A DNA stretch of 64,000 nucleotides from Hydractinia symbiolongicarpus (GCF_029227915.1 NC_079879.1:18288001-18352000); one strand, 5' to 3'; shown: positions 34,657 through 47,500, numbered from the stretch's first letter. The notes: generated by a model not told the origin, from the letters alone. Program-made: numbers and translations.

Positions 34657-36330
34657 TCAAGTTAGACATTGATCTGTAAGAAAACGGAAATATAACGTTT
34701 TCAACTTATTAATAGAAAAAGTGTTTAGGCATGTGTCAGGATGTTCCAATGAATTATTGATTGATATACAATAGAATTTATACCATATGAAGTATGACAG
34801 AGGTTTCATGAAGTAGCCAGTTGCCCTTCCTCTGGGTACGTGTTCCACAGAATAATAATGAAGATCAAATGTGTTCATTATCCTTAAGGGAGTAGGTGGT
34901 TTGGAGATTTGAAAGATCAAAAGAACATTGTAGAATTTTATAAGGTCAGAAATTTTAAGAATATTAAGCTTAAAGAATAAAAGAGTTGAGTGATCAGTAA
35001 ATTTGGAAAAGGTGATGAGTCTGATACAGCGCTTTTGAAAGAGAAGAATTCTATTAGCGGAATTTAAGTTTTGACCCCAAACTTGGCAAGCATAGTTCAA
35101 ATGTAAAAGAAATAGTGCTTGGAAGACAGACAATATTAAGTGTCTTAGTTTAGCAATAATACCAGTTCAAACAAATGCTATTAATATGTTTGTTCCAACT
35201 CAAAAAAGGCTCAAGAATAACTCCAAGATATTTAATTGAGTCACTATATACAAAACACTTACCATTCAATTTCAGTCTAGGGAAAAATTCAGGTAATTTT
35301 TTTCGGTTTCTAAACAGAAGAACCTCAGTTTTAGCAATATTCGAGGAAATCCTATTAGCACACAACCACTTAAAAAGAAGTTTTAGGTCAATGTTAACAC
35401 GTTTTTGAATTCTTCTGACAGATAAATCAGAATATAAAATGCTAGTATCATCAGCAAAAAGTGACGCTTTACTGTAGATGATTGCATTACAAAGATCATT
35501 CATATATAAAATAAAGAGTCTTAATACAGAGCCTTGAGGTACACCGATGTTAATTGCTTTAAGAGAAGAGCTTGAGTCTTTATACCTTACATATTGATTA
35601 CGATTAGAAAGATAAGGCATGAACCAATGGTTAGATACACCTCTAAAACCATAAAGCTCAAGTTTTCTAAGCAAAATTTTGTGGTCTACTGTATCAAAGG
35701 CCTTTTGTAGGTCTATGAAAACACCACAGGAAAACAAACTATAATCAAGGGCACTCCTGATCTCTTCAGTTAGAGCGATCAATGAGAGCGAGGTAGAGTG
35801 TTTTTTTATAACCCAAATTGACATCCAGAAATAATATAGTATTTAGTCAAAAAAGAAGAAAGTCTTGCATGAACAAGCTTTTCAAAAATTTTGTTAATAT
35901 TTGATAACAAGGATAGTGGTTGATAGTTGTTAATGTCTTGATTGGAACCTTTGTTTTTAAAAATAGGTATAGCTTTAACTGTTTTAGGAGAATTATGAAA
36001 AATTCCAGTTTCAAAAGTGAGATTTATAATTGAGGTTAGGATAAAAGAGAGACTTTGTGGTACACATTTAAAGATTTGTCTAGGAATGCTACAGTCACCA
36101 GTACTTTTAGAATGATTTTGGAGATTGAAAGTTTTAAGCATTTCATCTTGTGTTGCAGGTTTAAAGAAAAAGGAAGAAGGGTTAAGACTTTTAATGTAGG
36201 TCTTAAAATTACCTATGTTGGAATTTTATTTTGAATATCACTTTCAATTGTACTGAAAAAGTTGTTAAAGGCATTAGCTATGTCATTGTTATCTGTTAAA
36301 GGTTTATCATTGGTTTTAGGTGAGGTTTTA
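34657..36330 (-). pseudogene. 5'-truncated LINE reverse transcriptase relic
   Basis: The minus strand codes consecutive reverse-transcriptase blocks. 36330-35806 has KAIPIFKNKGSNQDINNYQP and LSLLSNINKIFEKLV. 35824-35150 has GVFIDLQKAFDTVDHKILL, GVPQGSVL, the catalytic-box FADDTSILYS and KYLGVIL. 35133-34657 has LHLNYACQVWG, typical of the C-terminal domain. Frames shift near 35815 and 35140, and a stop is near 36220, so it is inactive. No apurinic endonuclease is found upstream; the similarity ends near 36340, consistent with 5' truncation on insertion. The order and motifs fit CR1/L2/jockey-like non-LTR elements. The 3' tail lies around 34540-34656. Confidence 0.88.
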
Positions 36331-36344
36331 CTTCTGTAAGTACA

Positions 36345-36700
36345 GTACTGGAATCAGGACACCTAACATCGTGGATTGCGTATCATTTCTACTTTTCAGC
36401 GAAGCGAATATTTCGATGCAAAAACAAAACAAACAAAACTGCGCATGCTCGGATACAATTCGCCGTTCATTTCGCTTTGTGAAACCCCCCAACCCCCTTA
36501 AGATCGCTCGTCTCTTGAGAGTCTCGGCTTCCGTGAAGTTCCGTAAAAAAAAATGGCGTGCGGCGCACGTGAAATGGGTATTGGAACAAAATGGCGGACT
36601 GACGTCCCGTCTCCATGTTCATTTTAACATAAGGGATTACCCTACAGAAGCAAATGACTTTAAAGTCATTTGCCTCGCCTAAGATAAATAAAACACTGTT
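36345..36700 (+). other. GC-richer patch with open frame; function unknown
   Basis: A local rise in GC with GCGCATGC, GGCGTGCGGCGCACGTG, an ACAAAATGGCGG start-like context and TGACGTCC. A plus frame of 120 codons is open but resembles no known protein. It could be a promoter/first exon or a repeat end. A perfect 24-base palindrome closes it. Confidence 0.35.
36650..36673. repeat. 24-bp perfect palindrome
   Basis: GCAAATGACTTT immediately followed by its exact inverted copy AAAGTCATTTGC, with no loop. Confidence 0.95.
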
Positions 36701-36944
36701 TTTACAAATCGAAAAATCATAGAAGAAAAAGGAGAAGAAGAAGTATTCGTCCTAACCCCTTGTTTTATTTCCTGTGCTATACGCAAATACCACTTTAGCT
36801 ATACTTTTTTAAGTTTGATAAATAATAAGAAATAGCTATATTTGTCAACTATTAACTATGCTACTTTTATTTAATTTTTGTTTTATTTTGTTATTTTCTT
36901 TTTTAAAAAGTTATGATATGATGGATCACTGCTGCCTTATATTA

Positions 36945-37110
36945 ATGCATATAATCATCATCATCCATCATCATTCTCGGCTTAACGTCCGTTTTCCATG
37001 CTAGCATGGGTTGGACGGGGTATATAAATGACCCTCTTCCAATCTGATCTAGACTGTGTTAGATCTAAACTTAACTTCCTCTGTATCAAGTCTGTCCTTA
37101 TAATGCGCAA
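36945..37110 (+). repeat. SINE with widely conserved core
   Basis: After a CATCATCATC-rich lead comes GGCTTAACGTCCGTTTTCCA, then TGCTAGCATGGGTTGGACGG. I recognise this core from SINEs found in very distant animals, notably cephalopods; it contains the perfect palindrome CCATGCTAGCATGG. The following CTTCCAATCTGATCTAGA also resembles those SINEs, up to about 37110. The tRNA-derived head is not recognisable, so the copy is probably 5'-truncated. Recognition is from memory. Confidence 0.6.
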
Positions 37111-37599
37111 CAAAGATTAACCTCGGGGAGCCTGTATCTGATATCTTCAGAAATAATACCAGGAGTAGCACTTGGAGCAAATGGAAAGTGGTGTACACAT
37201 TCATCGGTATCGTCAGTATCTAACAGAGTCCAAGAGTCTTCTTTCACAAAAGCTTTTAACTTCAATTTTTTACCAGGTTCTAAATGTTCCTAGGGATCTT
37301 AAACCTTCTACAGAATTACCATCATTTATTTCCTCCAAAACATTTTCATCAACAAGTAGCAACTCTGTCTCTGTTGTTTGAGAATGTACTGAAGTCCCCT
37401 GATCAGGAACATTATTCTTTGAAAGTGAAGTTTCATTTTCACGTTCCTCATCAGATTCAGAACTTTCTATTTCACACCCTGAGATCTTATTAAAATGGGC
37501 AGTCTTTTTCTTTTTCTTCTCCTTTTTCTTCTCTTCTTCGAACGATTTGTTAACCAATTTCCATAACGTCACGACTTTTGAAGTTCCACTGGACCCCAT
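37108..37599 (-). pseudogene. Hypothetical acidic protein, frame broken
   Basis: From an ATG at 37599 the minus strand codes MGSSGTSKVVTLWKLVNKSF, a lysine/glutamate run, and an acidic Ser/Glu-rich stretch, then stops at 37270. In the next frame the sense continues (KAFVKEDSWTLLDTDDTDEC, then HHFPFAPSATPGI) to about 37108. Either a one-base shift or an unrecognised intron separates them. Acidic N-termini followed by an F-x-P-x-x-x-P-G segment occur in piggyBac-like transposases, but this is a weak guess; no catalytic domain follows. Confidence 0.3.
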
Positions 37600-37734
37600 G
37601 ACCTAGCGCTATTCCTGCTGTGTGCGTACCTTGAAATTTGTGAAATTGAGAAAGAATGAAGACTGCGTTACGAATTTGATCACTATTGTTAGGGATCGTC
37701 TCAAAATGTTTGTATGTTTTTTTTGTATAATTAT

Positions 37735-37880
37735 ACGAACGCTACAAAGTAATTCATTTCGTTAAACGAATGTCATACGAAGTGCTTCGTTTAAAACAAA
37801 AAATATAAACAAAGTTTATACAAACTTTTTTAATACATGATACAAACTTAAACAAAGTTTTTTTTTATCATACAAAAAAA
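37735..37880. repeat. Dispersed repeat (ATGATACAAACTTAAAC family)
   Basis: Resembles 27950-28090 in base order (ACAAACTTTTT, ATGATACAAACTTAAAC, flanking AT-rich words). It lies directly left of the TIR element at 37914, which may have inserted into it. Confidence 0.55.
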
Positions 37881-37913
37881 CTTGATAGGAACTTTGAACG
37901 AAGTAAATTGCTA

Positions 37914-38869
37914 CAGTACAGTCTGAATGTAATCTACTGCGGACGCGAAACTCGCATGAATAGTTACACAGAACAAGAACATTCCGATAGCTATTGTTTT
38001 TTTAAGAAAATAATTGCCTCGCTGATAAACAATGACCCCACGCGATCGATTGTTTAATCACAATAGGTTGTAAGATCAATTTTAGCAATCTTTTTTGCGC
38101 AAACTCATTTGAAATTTTTAATTGCGGTAATTAAGTGTTTTTTAGATCGCATTTTGAAAGTTTATAAACGAAAAGCCGCAATAGAACTGTTTTTTTAGAT
38201 CGCATTTTAAAAGTTTAAAAACTAATAGGGGTGATAGAAATGTTTTTTAGATCACATTTTAAAAGTTTATAAACGAAAAGCGGCGATAGAAATGTTTTTT
38301 AGATCGCATTTTAAAAACTTAGAAACGTAAAGCGGTGATATAAATGTTTTTTTAGATCGCATTTTAAAGGTTTATAAACGAAAAGCGGCGATAGAAATGT
38401 TTTTTAAGATCGCATTTTAAAAGTTTATAAACGAAAAGCGGCGATAGAAATGCTCTTTTAGATCGCATTTTAAAAGTTTATAAACGAAAAGCAGCATTTA
38501 ATAGTTGTGAACAATCCTTCTTGTATGTTTCTTAAATTAAACGCGCTGGAATCTTTTTAAGTAATTAAATCAACAATACATTCTTGCGCAATGTATTATA
38601 AAACTTCGCGAAAGATTTTTATTATTTAATTACTTCACGCTAATACTTAAGGGAAAAGCTTATCAATACATTTACACAATGCATCTCGCTTTTACAAGAA
38701 ATATAATTGCTCCCATATTTCTTCGCAAGCGCATTGTTTTTTAACACGCAAGTATAAACTCGCAAAACCCTTAAGGGATTTAATTATAACAAAAGACAAA
38801 CGACTGCCGTCCTCCACGCAAAGGTGTGATATTAGCGTGTACGTGGTAGATTACATTCAGACTGTACTG
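37914..38869. mobile_element. Non-coding TIR element with internal 52-bp tandem array
   Basis: CAGTACAGTCTGAATGTAAT plus CTAC (37914-37937) is repeated exactly inverted at 38846-38869: 24 of 24 bases. TA flanks both sides (37912-37913, 38870-38871), the target duplication of Tc1/mariner-type elements. No transposase is coded. The interior holds a tandem array at 38144-38500 and an AT-rich right half. The perfect ends indicate recent movement by an enzyme supplied elsewhere. Confidence 0.85.
38144..38500. repeat. Seven-copy 52/53-bp tandem array inside the TIR element
   Basis: Units begin AGATCGCATTTTAAAAGTTT and continue with ATAAACGAAAAGCGGCGATA at 38144, 38197, 38249, 38301, 38354, 38407 and 38460. 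Spacing changes by one base through T-run length. Confidence 0.92.
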
Positions 38870-38959
38870 TATATGATCATTGCGCATAATTATCTCAATA
38901 CGAAACCAAAAACAAAAGAATTAAAAGTTTTTTTATCATATGAAAAAATGATACGAACT

Positions 38960-39885
38960 TACTTTTGCTAAAATAGTTATAATATATACAAGTGAAAAAC
39001 AAGGCATCTTATTGTTGTTTAACACTCTTCTTTTCATTATCCTGGTGAATTTTCGAGGTCCTTCTGTATAACCGAAGGGGAGTACCAGGAACACGTATAC
39101 CTTACCCTCGTGTTCGAATTTTAGGAGCTTCTGGCTTTCTTTGTGTATTGGTATGCTATAGTATGCATCCTTGATGTCAAGTTTTGCGATTTCTCCACCA
39201 ACGTAGATAAAGCTTTTAGAAGCATACCAACTGACGCTGAGTGCATGTTTTGGATGTCCTGCATCTTAAGGTCAGTTGACCTGTGAAAATTAGAAAGTGT
39301 TTTCCAAATTTCGGTGTTTGTTTTTTTTGGGAGTAGAAAGTTTGGCCTTTTGTTGCTCGGATATGATGGATACGACTTGGTCTACGATACCTGTCAGTCC
39401 ACAGGGATAGGAACAGGGTGTTCAGGGTCCTGTAAGGTGAAGTCATGGTCGCCATTTTTGCTGTGCTGGGAGCATGGGATCATTGCTTTCTTGTTGCATT
39501 CAAATTGATAGAAACAATGTATTTCTATTGGAATGAGTAAATACAACACATTCAGTATGCGTAGATTATTTATGGAAAATTTTTTGGGGAATGGGTAGAA
39601 ATGAAGGTGCCTCCTTCGTGCTTCTTCATATGCTCAAAATGCATATCCTGAGCGTCAGGATATGCCCCAATATATAATGCTAATCCTGAGTGTCAACATA
39701 TATAATAATCATAACGAAGAAGAGTGTAACAACAATAATATGCCTTGTTTTTCACTTGTATATATTATAACTATTTTAGCAAAAGTAGCTAATTCTTGCA
39801 AAGAAGAGTGTTACAACAATAATATGCCTTGTTTTTCACTTGTATATATTATAACTATTTTAGCAAAAGTAGCTAATTCTTGCGA
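38960..39885. repeat. 84-bp unit: tandem pair plus inverted copy
   Basis: A unit with ATGCCTTGTTTTTCACTTGT and TATATTATAACTATTTTAGC occurs twice in tandem at about 39718-39801 and 39802-39885. One inverted copy is at about 38960-39030. The inverted arms could form a 700-base-loop foldback. The 39031-39717 interval between them has no gene: open frames at 39216-39455 (-) and 39314-39508 (+) are unsupported. Confidence 0.8.
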
Positions 39886-40110
39886 TGACATTTTGATGAT
39901 TATTATATACGTTTGAAATTACGCTAGCTAAAATGTAATACTGCAAGACTTCGTCAATACCATTTAGAAAATATAATAAAAACAAGGTAGAATACGCTTG
40001 TCGTAACACCCTCCTCCATTATTAATTTGAAATATATAATTTTAATGATGCGGAAGACTTTTTGTCAACTAAAGTATATTCTGTAAAAGGATTTTGTACT
40101 AAGATTTTGA
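39886..40110 (+). repeat. Dispersed repeat, copy 2 (CGCTAGCTAAAATGTAATA family)
   Basis: Diverged copy of 31865-32120, directly after the tandem 84-bp units. Confidence 0.75.
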
Positions 40111-41188
40111 TTTTCAATTAAGAGTGCTAAAAACATTAAAAGAACTTTTTTTATATAAAAATTAAAAATTTTTCTGTTTGTTCTGTATTTTAAGTAGTAG
40201 GAGGAGAATAACTTGCTGTATAAATTTTGAAACAGCACAAGCATATCTTGATTTGTTTCTGCGATAAACTTGTCCTCAGAGGTTGCTTTTTTATTTTGTA
40301 TTCATGTTTCTGTCCCAGTGTACAAAAAACATAGCAAACCCTAATAACTCCAGCCTCTAATTTACTCAAAATCTCTTTAAAGAATTTTTCCCTGAGCCTC
40401 AAACCTCTGAAATTATTTTGTTATTTTTATAAAAGAAACCCATTGGAACAAATAGTCCCTTCTAGGTTTATTATGCATGTGTTAGTTGCCATAGGGTACG
40501 TTGTATGTGTGATCAATATAGAGCTATCTTATGAGATTAAAAAAGTCTTTAAAAAAGCCTTTTCTAGTAAAAATTTACTAAAACTTCTTTCTTTTAAAGC
40601 AAGGTTTACAGTCAGTAAATTACCCAGTTTCTATCCAGTGCAATCAGGGCTTAATTTTGTAACGAATTAAGAAAGAGCCGGCCGGCTAGGAAGTATCTTA
40701 GAGAGGCAGCACCCTGTAAGTTGAAAATTATTTTGAGTAGTACTCCAATAATTAGCAAACGTAGAAATATTCTTTTTAATGTAGTATTATTATTTTGTTC
40801 GATAGAACATTACTCTGAATCATTTTAATATTATCTTTTAATATTAGCTAATATTATCTTTGCTTGGGAGGTAACCTTTAAAGAGTAAAATAAGTTTTTT
40901 TCCATTATTATCATTTTTAGCTTATTATTACCCTACAGTAACAACGAAAGGGCAACTAAAAATCGTTCACCGTTACCCCTAGGTAAAACTGACTCACAGT
41001 TGTGAAGTAAGTTATTTTGAACATTGAAGCCTTTTTACCCTCCTTTACTTGTTTTTAATTTGCTGAAGTTACCATTACAAATTAAGCACAGTACTTTTAG
41101 TAGATTTAAAAGTCAATAACCCTTAATTGTCTTAGTTTCTATTTTGTAGATAGCAAATAAAAAATTTTAGTCCAAAAAGCAAAATACA
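40111..41188. promoter_or_regulatory. POLR1A upstream region
   Basis: The kilobase before the POLR1A start codon must contain its promoter and 5' untranslated region. No TATA or other element can be assigned. A possible untranslated first exon ends at CACCCTGTAAG near 40713, but this is a guess. Frames at 40190-40402 (-) and 40443-40670 (+) show no domain. Confidence 0.35.
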
Positions 41189-41535
41189 ATGTTTTGTGAC
41201 AGGATCCAAGCTGTAAATTTTGCTGCTCATACTTCAGAGGAAATCAAATCACTTGCTGTTAAGAGGATCACTAACCCAGAAACTTATGATCAATTGCTTC
41301 ACCCAAATTATTATGGATTGTATGATCCTGCCCTTGGTCCCAATGATAAGGATGATAGATGCGATACATGTGGAATGAACAACTTAAAATGCCCTGGCCA
41401 TTTTGGGTATATCGAGTTACCATTGCCAGTATACCATCCAATGTTTTTCAAATTAATGTTGCAAGTTCTTCGTGGATCATGTATGAAATGTCACAGGTTG
41501 ATTTCTAAAATGTCGAGAACACAGCTGTTTGTAAG
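41189..41535 (+). CDS. POLR1A: POLR1A exon 1 (coding)
   Basis: Starts [20 protein letters not shown] and ends TQLFV plus two bases of an Arg codon before GTTTGT (phase 2). Holds the zinc-binding [16 protein letters not shown] and the [10 protein letters not shown] cysteine pair. An alternative GTAAGG donor five bases earlier would give a phase that does not fit exon 2. Confidence 0.92.
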
Positions 41536-44500
41536 GTTTGTATTTTAACAGTCAATTCGCTTATTTTTACTTTTTTGCCTGGAGTGGGGTAAAAGGATTA
41601 GAAAAAAGCAAAAACAAGGTACAGGATTGCCTATTCTAACTACACATATTGAAGAAAGAACTCTTGCTATTTTTGAACACAATCACACCTAATTATTAAT
41701 GCATAGGTTATCTTGAAAGGGTATATAAAAGCTAAGTTTCTAATGACACTGCTTGCTTCATGGACTGACCTTCACTGTTTCCTTTTATCCAATGGTAGCA
41801 GGAACTTATAGAGTACTGGTCTAGTATTTTTATTACTTTTAGACAAAGTGATTTGCTTGAGAAAGGTTATCTAACAGAAGCTACTAACTTAAAAGACCTG
41901 TATGGTGCATATTCGGCTGAAGCTAGTGAAAACAGTGCCACAGATATTAATCTTCATAAAGTAATATGCGAGAAGATTGATGCTTATTATCACAGTGTGA
42001 TTAACAATGTAGCATCAAGCAAAAGTGAATGCACAAAGAATTTAATTAAATGCTCACAAGATTTAGTTAAAGACTTCATTAAAAACCATCTGGTCAGCAA
42101 AACAAAGGAATGTCCACATTGCCAGTCTCTTCTCAGAGATGTCAGGTAACAAAAGTAGTGCTTTTGTATCAGACTTTTAACTACGTTATTCAGGGGACTG
42201 GGAGCATTCGTCAATGCCATGCTAAATGCCATGCTAAATGCCATGCTAGGTTAATCCAGCAACAGCAAAAAAAACTGTTGATGTAAAAAAAAACCTGTAA
42301 AGGTGAACGCATAAAAAGTATCTATGTACACAAGAATTTCTTTATTTCTTTTTCTTTTGTTTCTTTCACAAACATCAGAATACACATCTACCTTTTTTCA
42401 CTCTGCGATTGGACAATGAATTAATTATTCAAACATAAAAACATTGTAAAGTTTATTGTGGGAGGTCCATCTACCACATTTCCATGGAGAAATTTGGCAA
42501 TGGTCATAATTAAATGGCAGATTGATAACTTTAAAAAAGCACTACAAATCCTACTGTTGTATATCAGGATGATCATAATCCTCAAAGTCTCTCCTGCATG
42601 GAACACTAGGCAACAGGTAAGACCTGACCTCGGTTTTGCAAGAAGAGGTTCTATTGAGGACTCTATTATTATGTCTCCTGTAACTGTGTCAGTGACATTC
42701 TTAAAGCTTGTGTCTCTATCGACCTCTGTAATATACAACTCCAATAAAGAACTATAATGCCTTTAAAATGTATTTATAAATTGCTTAAAGTAAGAAAATA
42801 GCTTTGTTCTTTTTACTGTCACAATTATTGTTTTGCTGCCGTAAACCAACTCCACAATGGCGATTTCTAAAAATCATTTGCTGTCTCCAAATTTTCTAGA
42901 TTCCATACATGTTATATACTTTGTAAAAAGAAAAGGAAAATCTGCCCGCGTCAAAGTAATTGAATATGAGAAATGTCCCTTAAATAGAAGACTATCTTTT
43001 CTAAATATACATACTGTCAAATGGTTTGCAAGCAGAGATATTTATTGTTAGATTCTCTTTCTGTTTAGGTCTGAATATAATACAAGAGTGTATTTCAAGT
43101 CAGCAAGTCAGAAAGCAGTTCAAAAAGCTGTCACAGCAAAAATGGTGAAAGGATTGAAAAAAACACCTGCCAAAGCCGCCAATTATATGAAACAAGAGGG
43201 AGATGACAATAATTTGAACACAAGCACTCACAATATGTCCAATAATCAACAAGGTAATTTGTAGCAAAAGCATTTAGAAATGGACCAATCAAATTAGATG
43301 ATTCTTCTGTTATAGTCACGAAAATACAATGTTGATATACAGACTGTGGTATTTACTATTTTTATTAACAAAAGTTTGGCATTTCTGACCTAAAAGTGCA
43401 ATTCTGAAGTGATTTCTGAATTTTATACAAAATAGGTGTTGCAGATAAAAAATGTTTTGTCATTGTGCAACTATATTCTCATAAGAAAACAATTTGAATG
43501 AAAGAAGTATTGAATTCAGTCAGTGTGTGGGTGTGACAAATACAACATGCTAAAAGACCTAGGCTAAAACGCATATGCAACTTTTCCTCTCAATTACTAC
43601 TGAATATTGTGTGTGCTACTTGTTTCTATATTTCAGAATATTACGCATGTGACTAGTGGACAAAACTTACGCAAAAAGAATTGAATAGTATAACAAATAT
43701 TTAATAATATATATTTTAGAATTCCGATTTAAATAAATCAATTTACTTAATCTACTTTATTTCTTCAGTAATAATTTTTAGCCTATTTCACACTTGCCAC
43801 CTTTATTTAAATAAGGAAAACTTTAAACTGCGGCTTTTAATTTGTTTTATGTCTCCTTTGTTACCAGACCTCCCAGAGGAACAAATTTGCTTTGTAAAAA
43901 ATATTTTACTTTTAAATTTAAAGGATTAATAAATGCCAACAATATATTCCTTGTTCCACTTGTAATTGCAATTATGCAGACTGGTTTCATTCATGCTTCA
44001 TCTGTACTCACCTCTGAACCAGTAAAGGATTGCATGGCTAGGTATCAGCTGTAATCCACAGTTACCAACTACAAAGGTGCACTGTTTATGATATTTTAGT
44101 TCATGTGATTTTTATGAGTAGTCCGTGGATTATCTAGGATGTACAGGTTGGCTTTGAATGGTAAAATAGTTCAGAGTGAGAGTACAATGCAAGTGCGAGT
44201 AAAATAAACGAGAGTAATCTTTTTAATAACGGGAGTACGCAATAATTAAACTACCCGCGAGTAAATCTTTAAAAAAATATATATCATGTTACTCGCGAGT
44301 TATATTAAAGAAAAACATAAGACATTAATTTTAATTCACCATTTAATTTTTTTTGAATAAATTTTTAAGTTCAACTTTTCCGTCTCTTCTTTAAATACTT
44401 TGGCTACTTTCGTTATGTGAAATCACTTCCAGCATGTTCTTTCCCAAACACAGAGTCAGAATGATATCTAATTATAGTTATGGTGATCAATTGCCACATG

Positions 44501-47500
44501 CAGACTTTGCTTTCTGAATATTTTTCAACAAACATTGCTTTATAACTCAGACAACAATCTGTATAATTTTAAAATTATTGTTATGTTTTTGTTTTTGTTG
44601 GGATGTTTAAAGATCGAAGCAACAAAATAATGTGAGGGATTTTTTTATAAAAAAAACAGTTTAATGTTTAATGATATATTTTTTAAAAAAATTTAAAAAT
44701 AAAAAATATTTACATCTAAAAAAATATTTACAAAAAAGTTATTAACTGAAAGAGTTTTATGACTGCAACATGCATGATTTATAATTTTTCTTCGTTCTGT
44801 TGCTACGTTGTATAAATTCATCAATTGCACGTTGACAGTCCCTCCATGCACCAGGTGCAGCCATGTTGGTTGAATAAAACTTCCAACAAAAAGCTTTAAC
44901 AATATCTTGTTTGTAGCCATCAATCATAGGTTTTTTAACTCCTCGACAATTTCTTCCTACAAGCTCCTTGTGGTCAAATAATTTAGCCAACAACAGATAG
45001 CTAAAGTTTTGGAAAGATGTCGCCCCTTGTCTCACTTCATTGGCTATAGGCCAGAATTCGGTAAGAATTTCTATAGTAGGATCTGTGTCCACCTTGTATT
45101 TTTTTCTATTTAATCTTTCATTTTTTTGAAAATCGTCATCGTCAATAATCGTCCTCTGCATCGCCTTTAGTGGAGACAACCCCTGGACTGAAGGTAATGC
45201 TTTGTCACTGTCATCTATAAAGTTTGCGGATAAGGCAATTGCATTCCCTTCCAACGCAGCTATTCGCTTTTCTAGTCTTTCAATGATTTGTCACATAGCA
45301 GCATAATCGCACGTGCACTGCTTTGTTTGCTCGGGATAATTCGGAGAAAGTGTTGTTCTAACGGCAGGTGTTGATTGCAGAGGTCTGGCTGGTGAAGGCG
45401 GAGAAAAAGGTAGGTCGGGAAGAATAGAAGTGGATAGTGTCGAAGTAGGTGGCGAAAATGATGGCAGTGGTTTTCCAGGTGAAACCAATAACTTTAGAGA
45501 GGAGAATGTGATTTCAACTTCATCGTTTTGCGTCTTCGGCGGTGTTTTCCACTTTATCCTTTGGCGGTTCTTGGGCGGTGTTTTCTACTTTACCATTTTG
45601 TGCCTTCCGAGGTTCTAGTAAAACATCACTAAGATCAACTTGGTAATTTAGTTGTGGGACTTCGTAATTTATTTCTACTAATAAAGGTTGTCTTTTATCA
45701 AAAGCTGCACTCTAAAAAGAAGTTTATAATACATAAATTAGATAAAGAATAAAATTTCTGTGCTGATTCTTACGACAAATTTTTTATAAACTAACATCCT
45801 TTTTGACGAACTTCTTCTGAGGTTTCACTAATGTTTCGCCTGTTGTCCGTTTTTTATTGTTTTTAATGTTTTTTATTTTTTATTTTTTTTTTCTCCAACC
45901 TCTTTGATGATAAATGTTTTGTCGTTGTTCAACCAATCTCTTTCAAACTGTGTGCAATTTGACCATTCATCTAAAAAGAAAGAAAAAAATCATTATTACT
46001 AACAGTAAAAATTTAACTTAGCCTCTGTTTTTCTTTAGGTCGTTTACAAAACTATACTTACTGTTTAGAAATAAAATTGTAGCTTTGTGATTTTGTACAT
46101 TCTTTCCGCTACCCCATCGCACAAATACATTGTCGTCAACGCACAGTAACTTTTCTTCCCTATTTACAATATCTTTAATTTTGACAGAACCAATACATTT
46201 ATCTTCATTGAAGAAGACGCATGCATATTTGTATGTTTTAACTCTTGTTTGACTGAAAAATGATGATGCCATAGTGAACTCAGATAAATGAAGACACTTA
46301 AAATGAATTCCTAAAAAAGCAAACTCTTTTATAGCTAGTTTTCAGCTTTTTTCATTTCTTACTCTCATTGTACTCGGGAGTGCAATAACAGAGTCATTAA
46401 ATAAGAAATTTGATTTTCAGCTTTTTTATTTCTTACTCTAACTATACTCGGGAGTACAAAAACAAAGGTTATTAAATGATAAATAAAATGTTCGGGTTTT
46501 TTCATTTCTTACTCTCATTGTACTCGGGAGTGCAAAAACAGAGTCATTAAATAAGAAATTCGATTTTCGGCTTTTTTATCCCTTACTCTAACTATATTCG
46601 GGAGTACAAAATCAAAGGTTATTAAATGATAAATAAAATGTTCGGGTTTTTTCATTTCTTACTCTCATTGTACTCAGGAGGGCAAAAACAGAGTCATTAA
46701 ATAAGAAATTCGATTTTCGGCTTTTTTATCCCTTACTCTAACTATACTCCTGAGTACAAAAACAAAGGTTATTAAATGATAAATAAAATGTTCGGGTTTT
46801 TTCATTTCTTACTCTCATTGTACTCGGGAGTGCAAAAACAGAGTCATTAAATAAGAAATTCGATTTTCGGCTTTTTTATCCCTTACTCTAACTATACTCC
46901 TGAGTACAAAAACAAAGGTTATTAAATGATAAATAAAATGTTCGGGTTTTTTCATTTCTTACTCTCATTGTACTCGGGAGTGCAAAAACAGAGTCATTAA
47001 ATAAGAAATTCGATTTTCGGCTTTTTTATCCCTTACTCTAACTATATTCGGGAGTACAAAAACAAGGGTTATTAAATGATGAATGAGATTTTCGGCTCTT
47101 TTATTTCTTAATCTAACTGTACTCGGGAGTGAAAAAACAGAAGTGATTAATAGGGAATTTGATTTTCGTTTTTTTTTTTCTTATCAACAAACCAAAAAGA
47201 AGGAGCACTTGAAGTGGGGAAACAATTACCTGATCATGTTCGTCAAAGAATTATCAATTTAAAAAATGAAAACCTTGGTGTCACCGAAATTAAGAGAAGA
47301 CTTAAAACGTCATAATTCAAACTCGACCAAGCCTTTTTAAAAATGTAAAGGGATCAATATACGGAGGTGTTTTTATGCATGTTTAACACACATTATTTCA
47401 GAAAAAAGAGGATTTCAATTGAAAAGTATTATGGTATCCGTTTTTTTTCTTCTATGACTACTGATTATGAAAATAATTTTTGACCAAACTTCCCCTTTAA

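Noticed and set aside
38144-38500. CRISPR-like array
   Set aside because: Units are directly tandem without unique spacers and lie inside a eukaryotic TIR element.
41521-41545. GTAAGG donor at 41531 for POLR1A exon 1
   Set aside because: It would end the exon in phase 0, whereas exon 2 needs phase 2; the GTTTGT donor five bases on fits.
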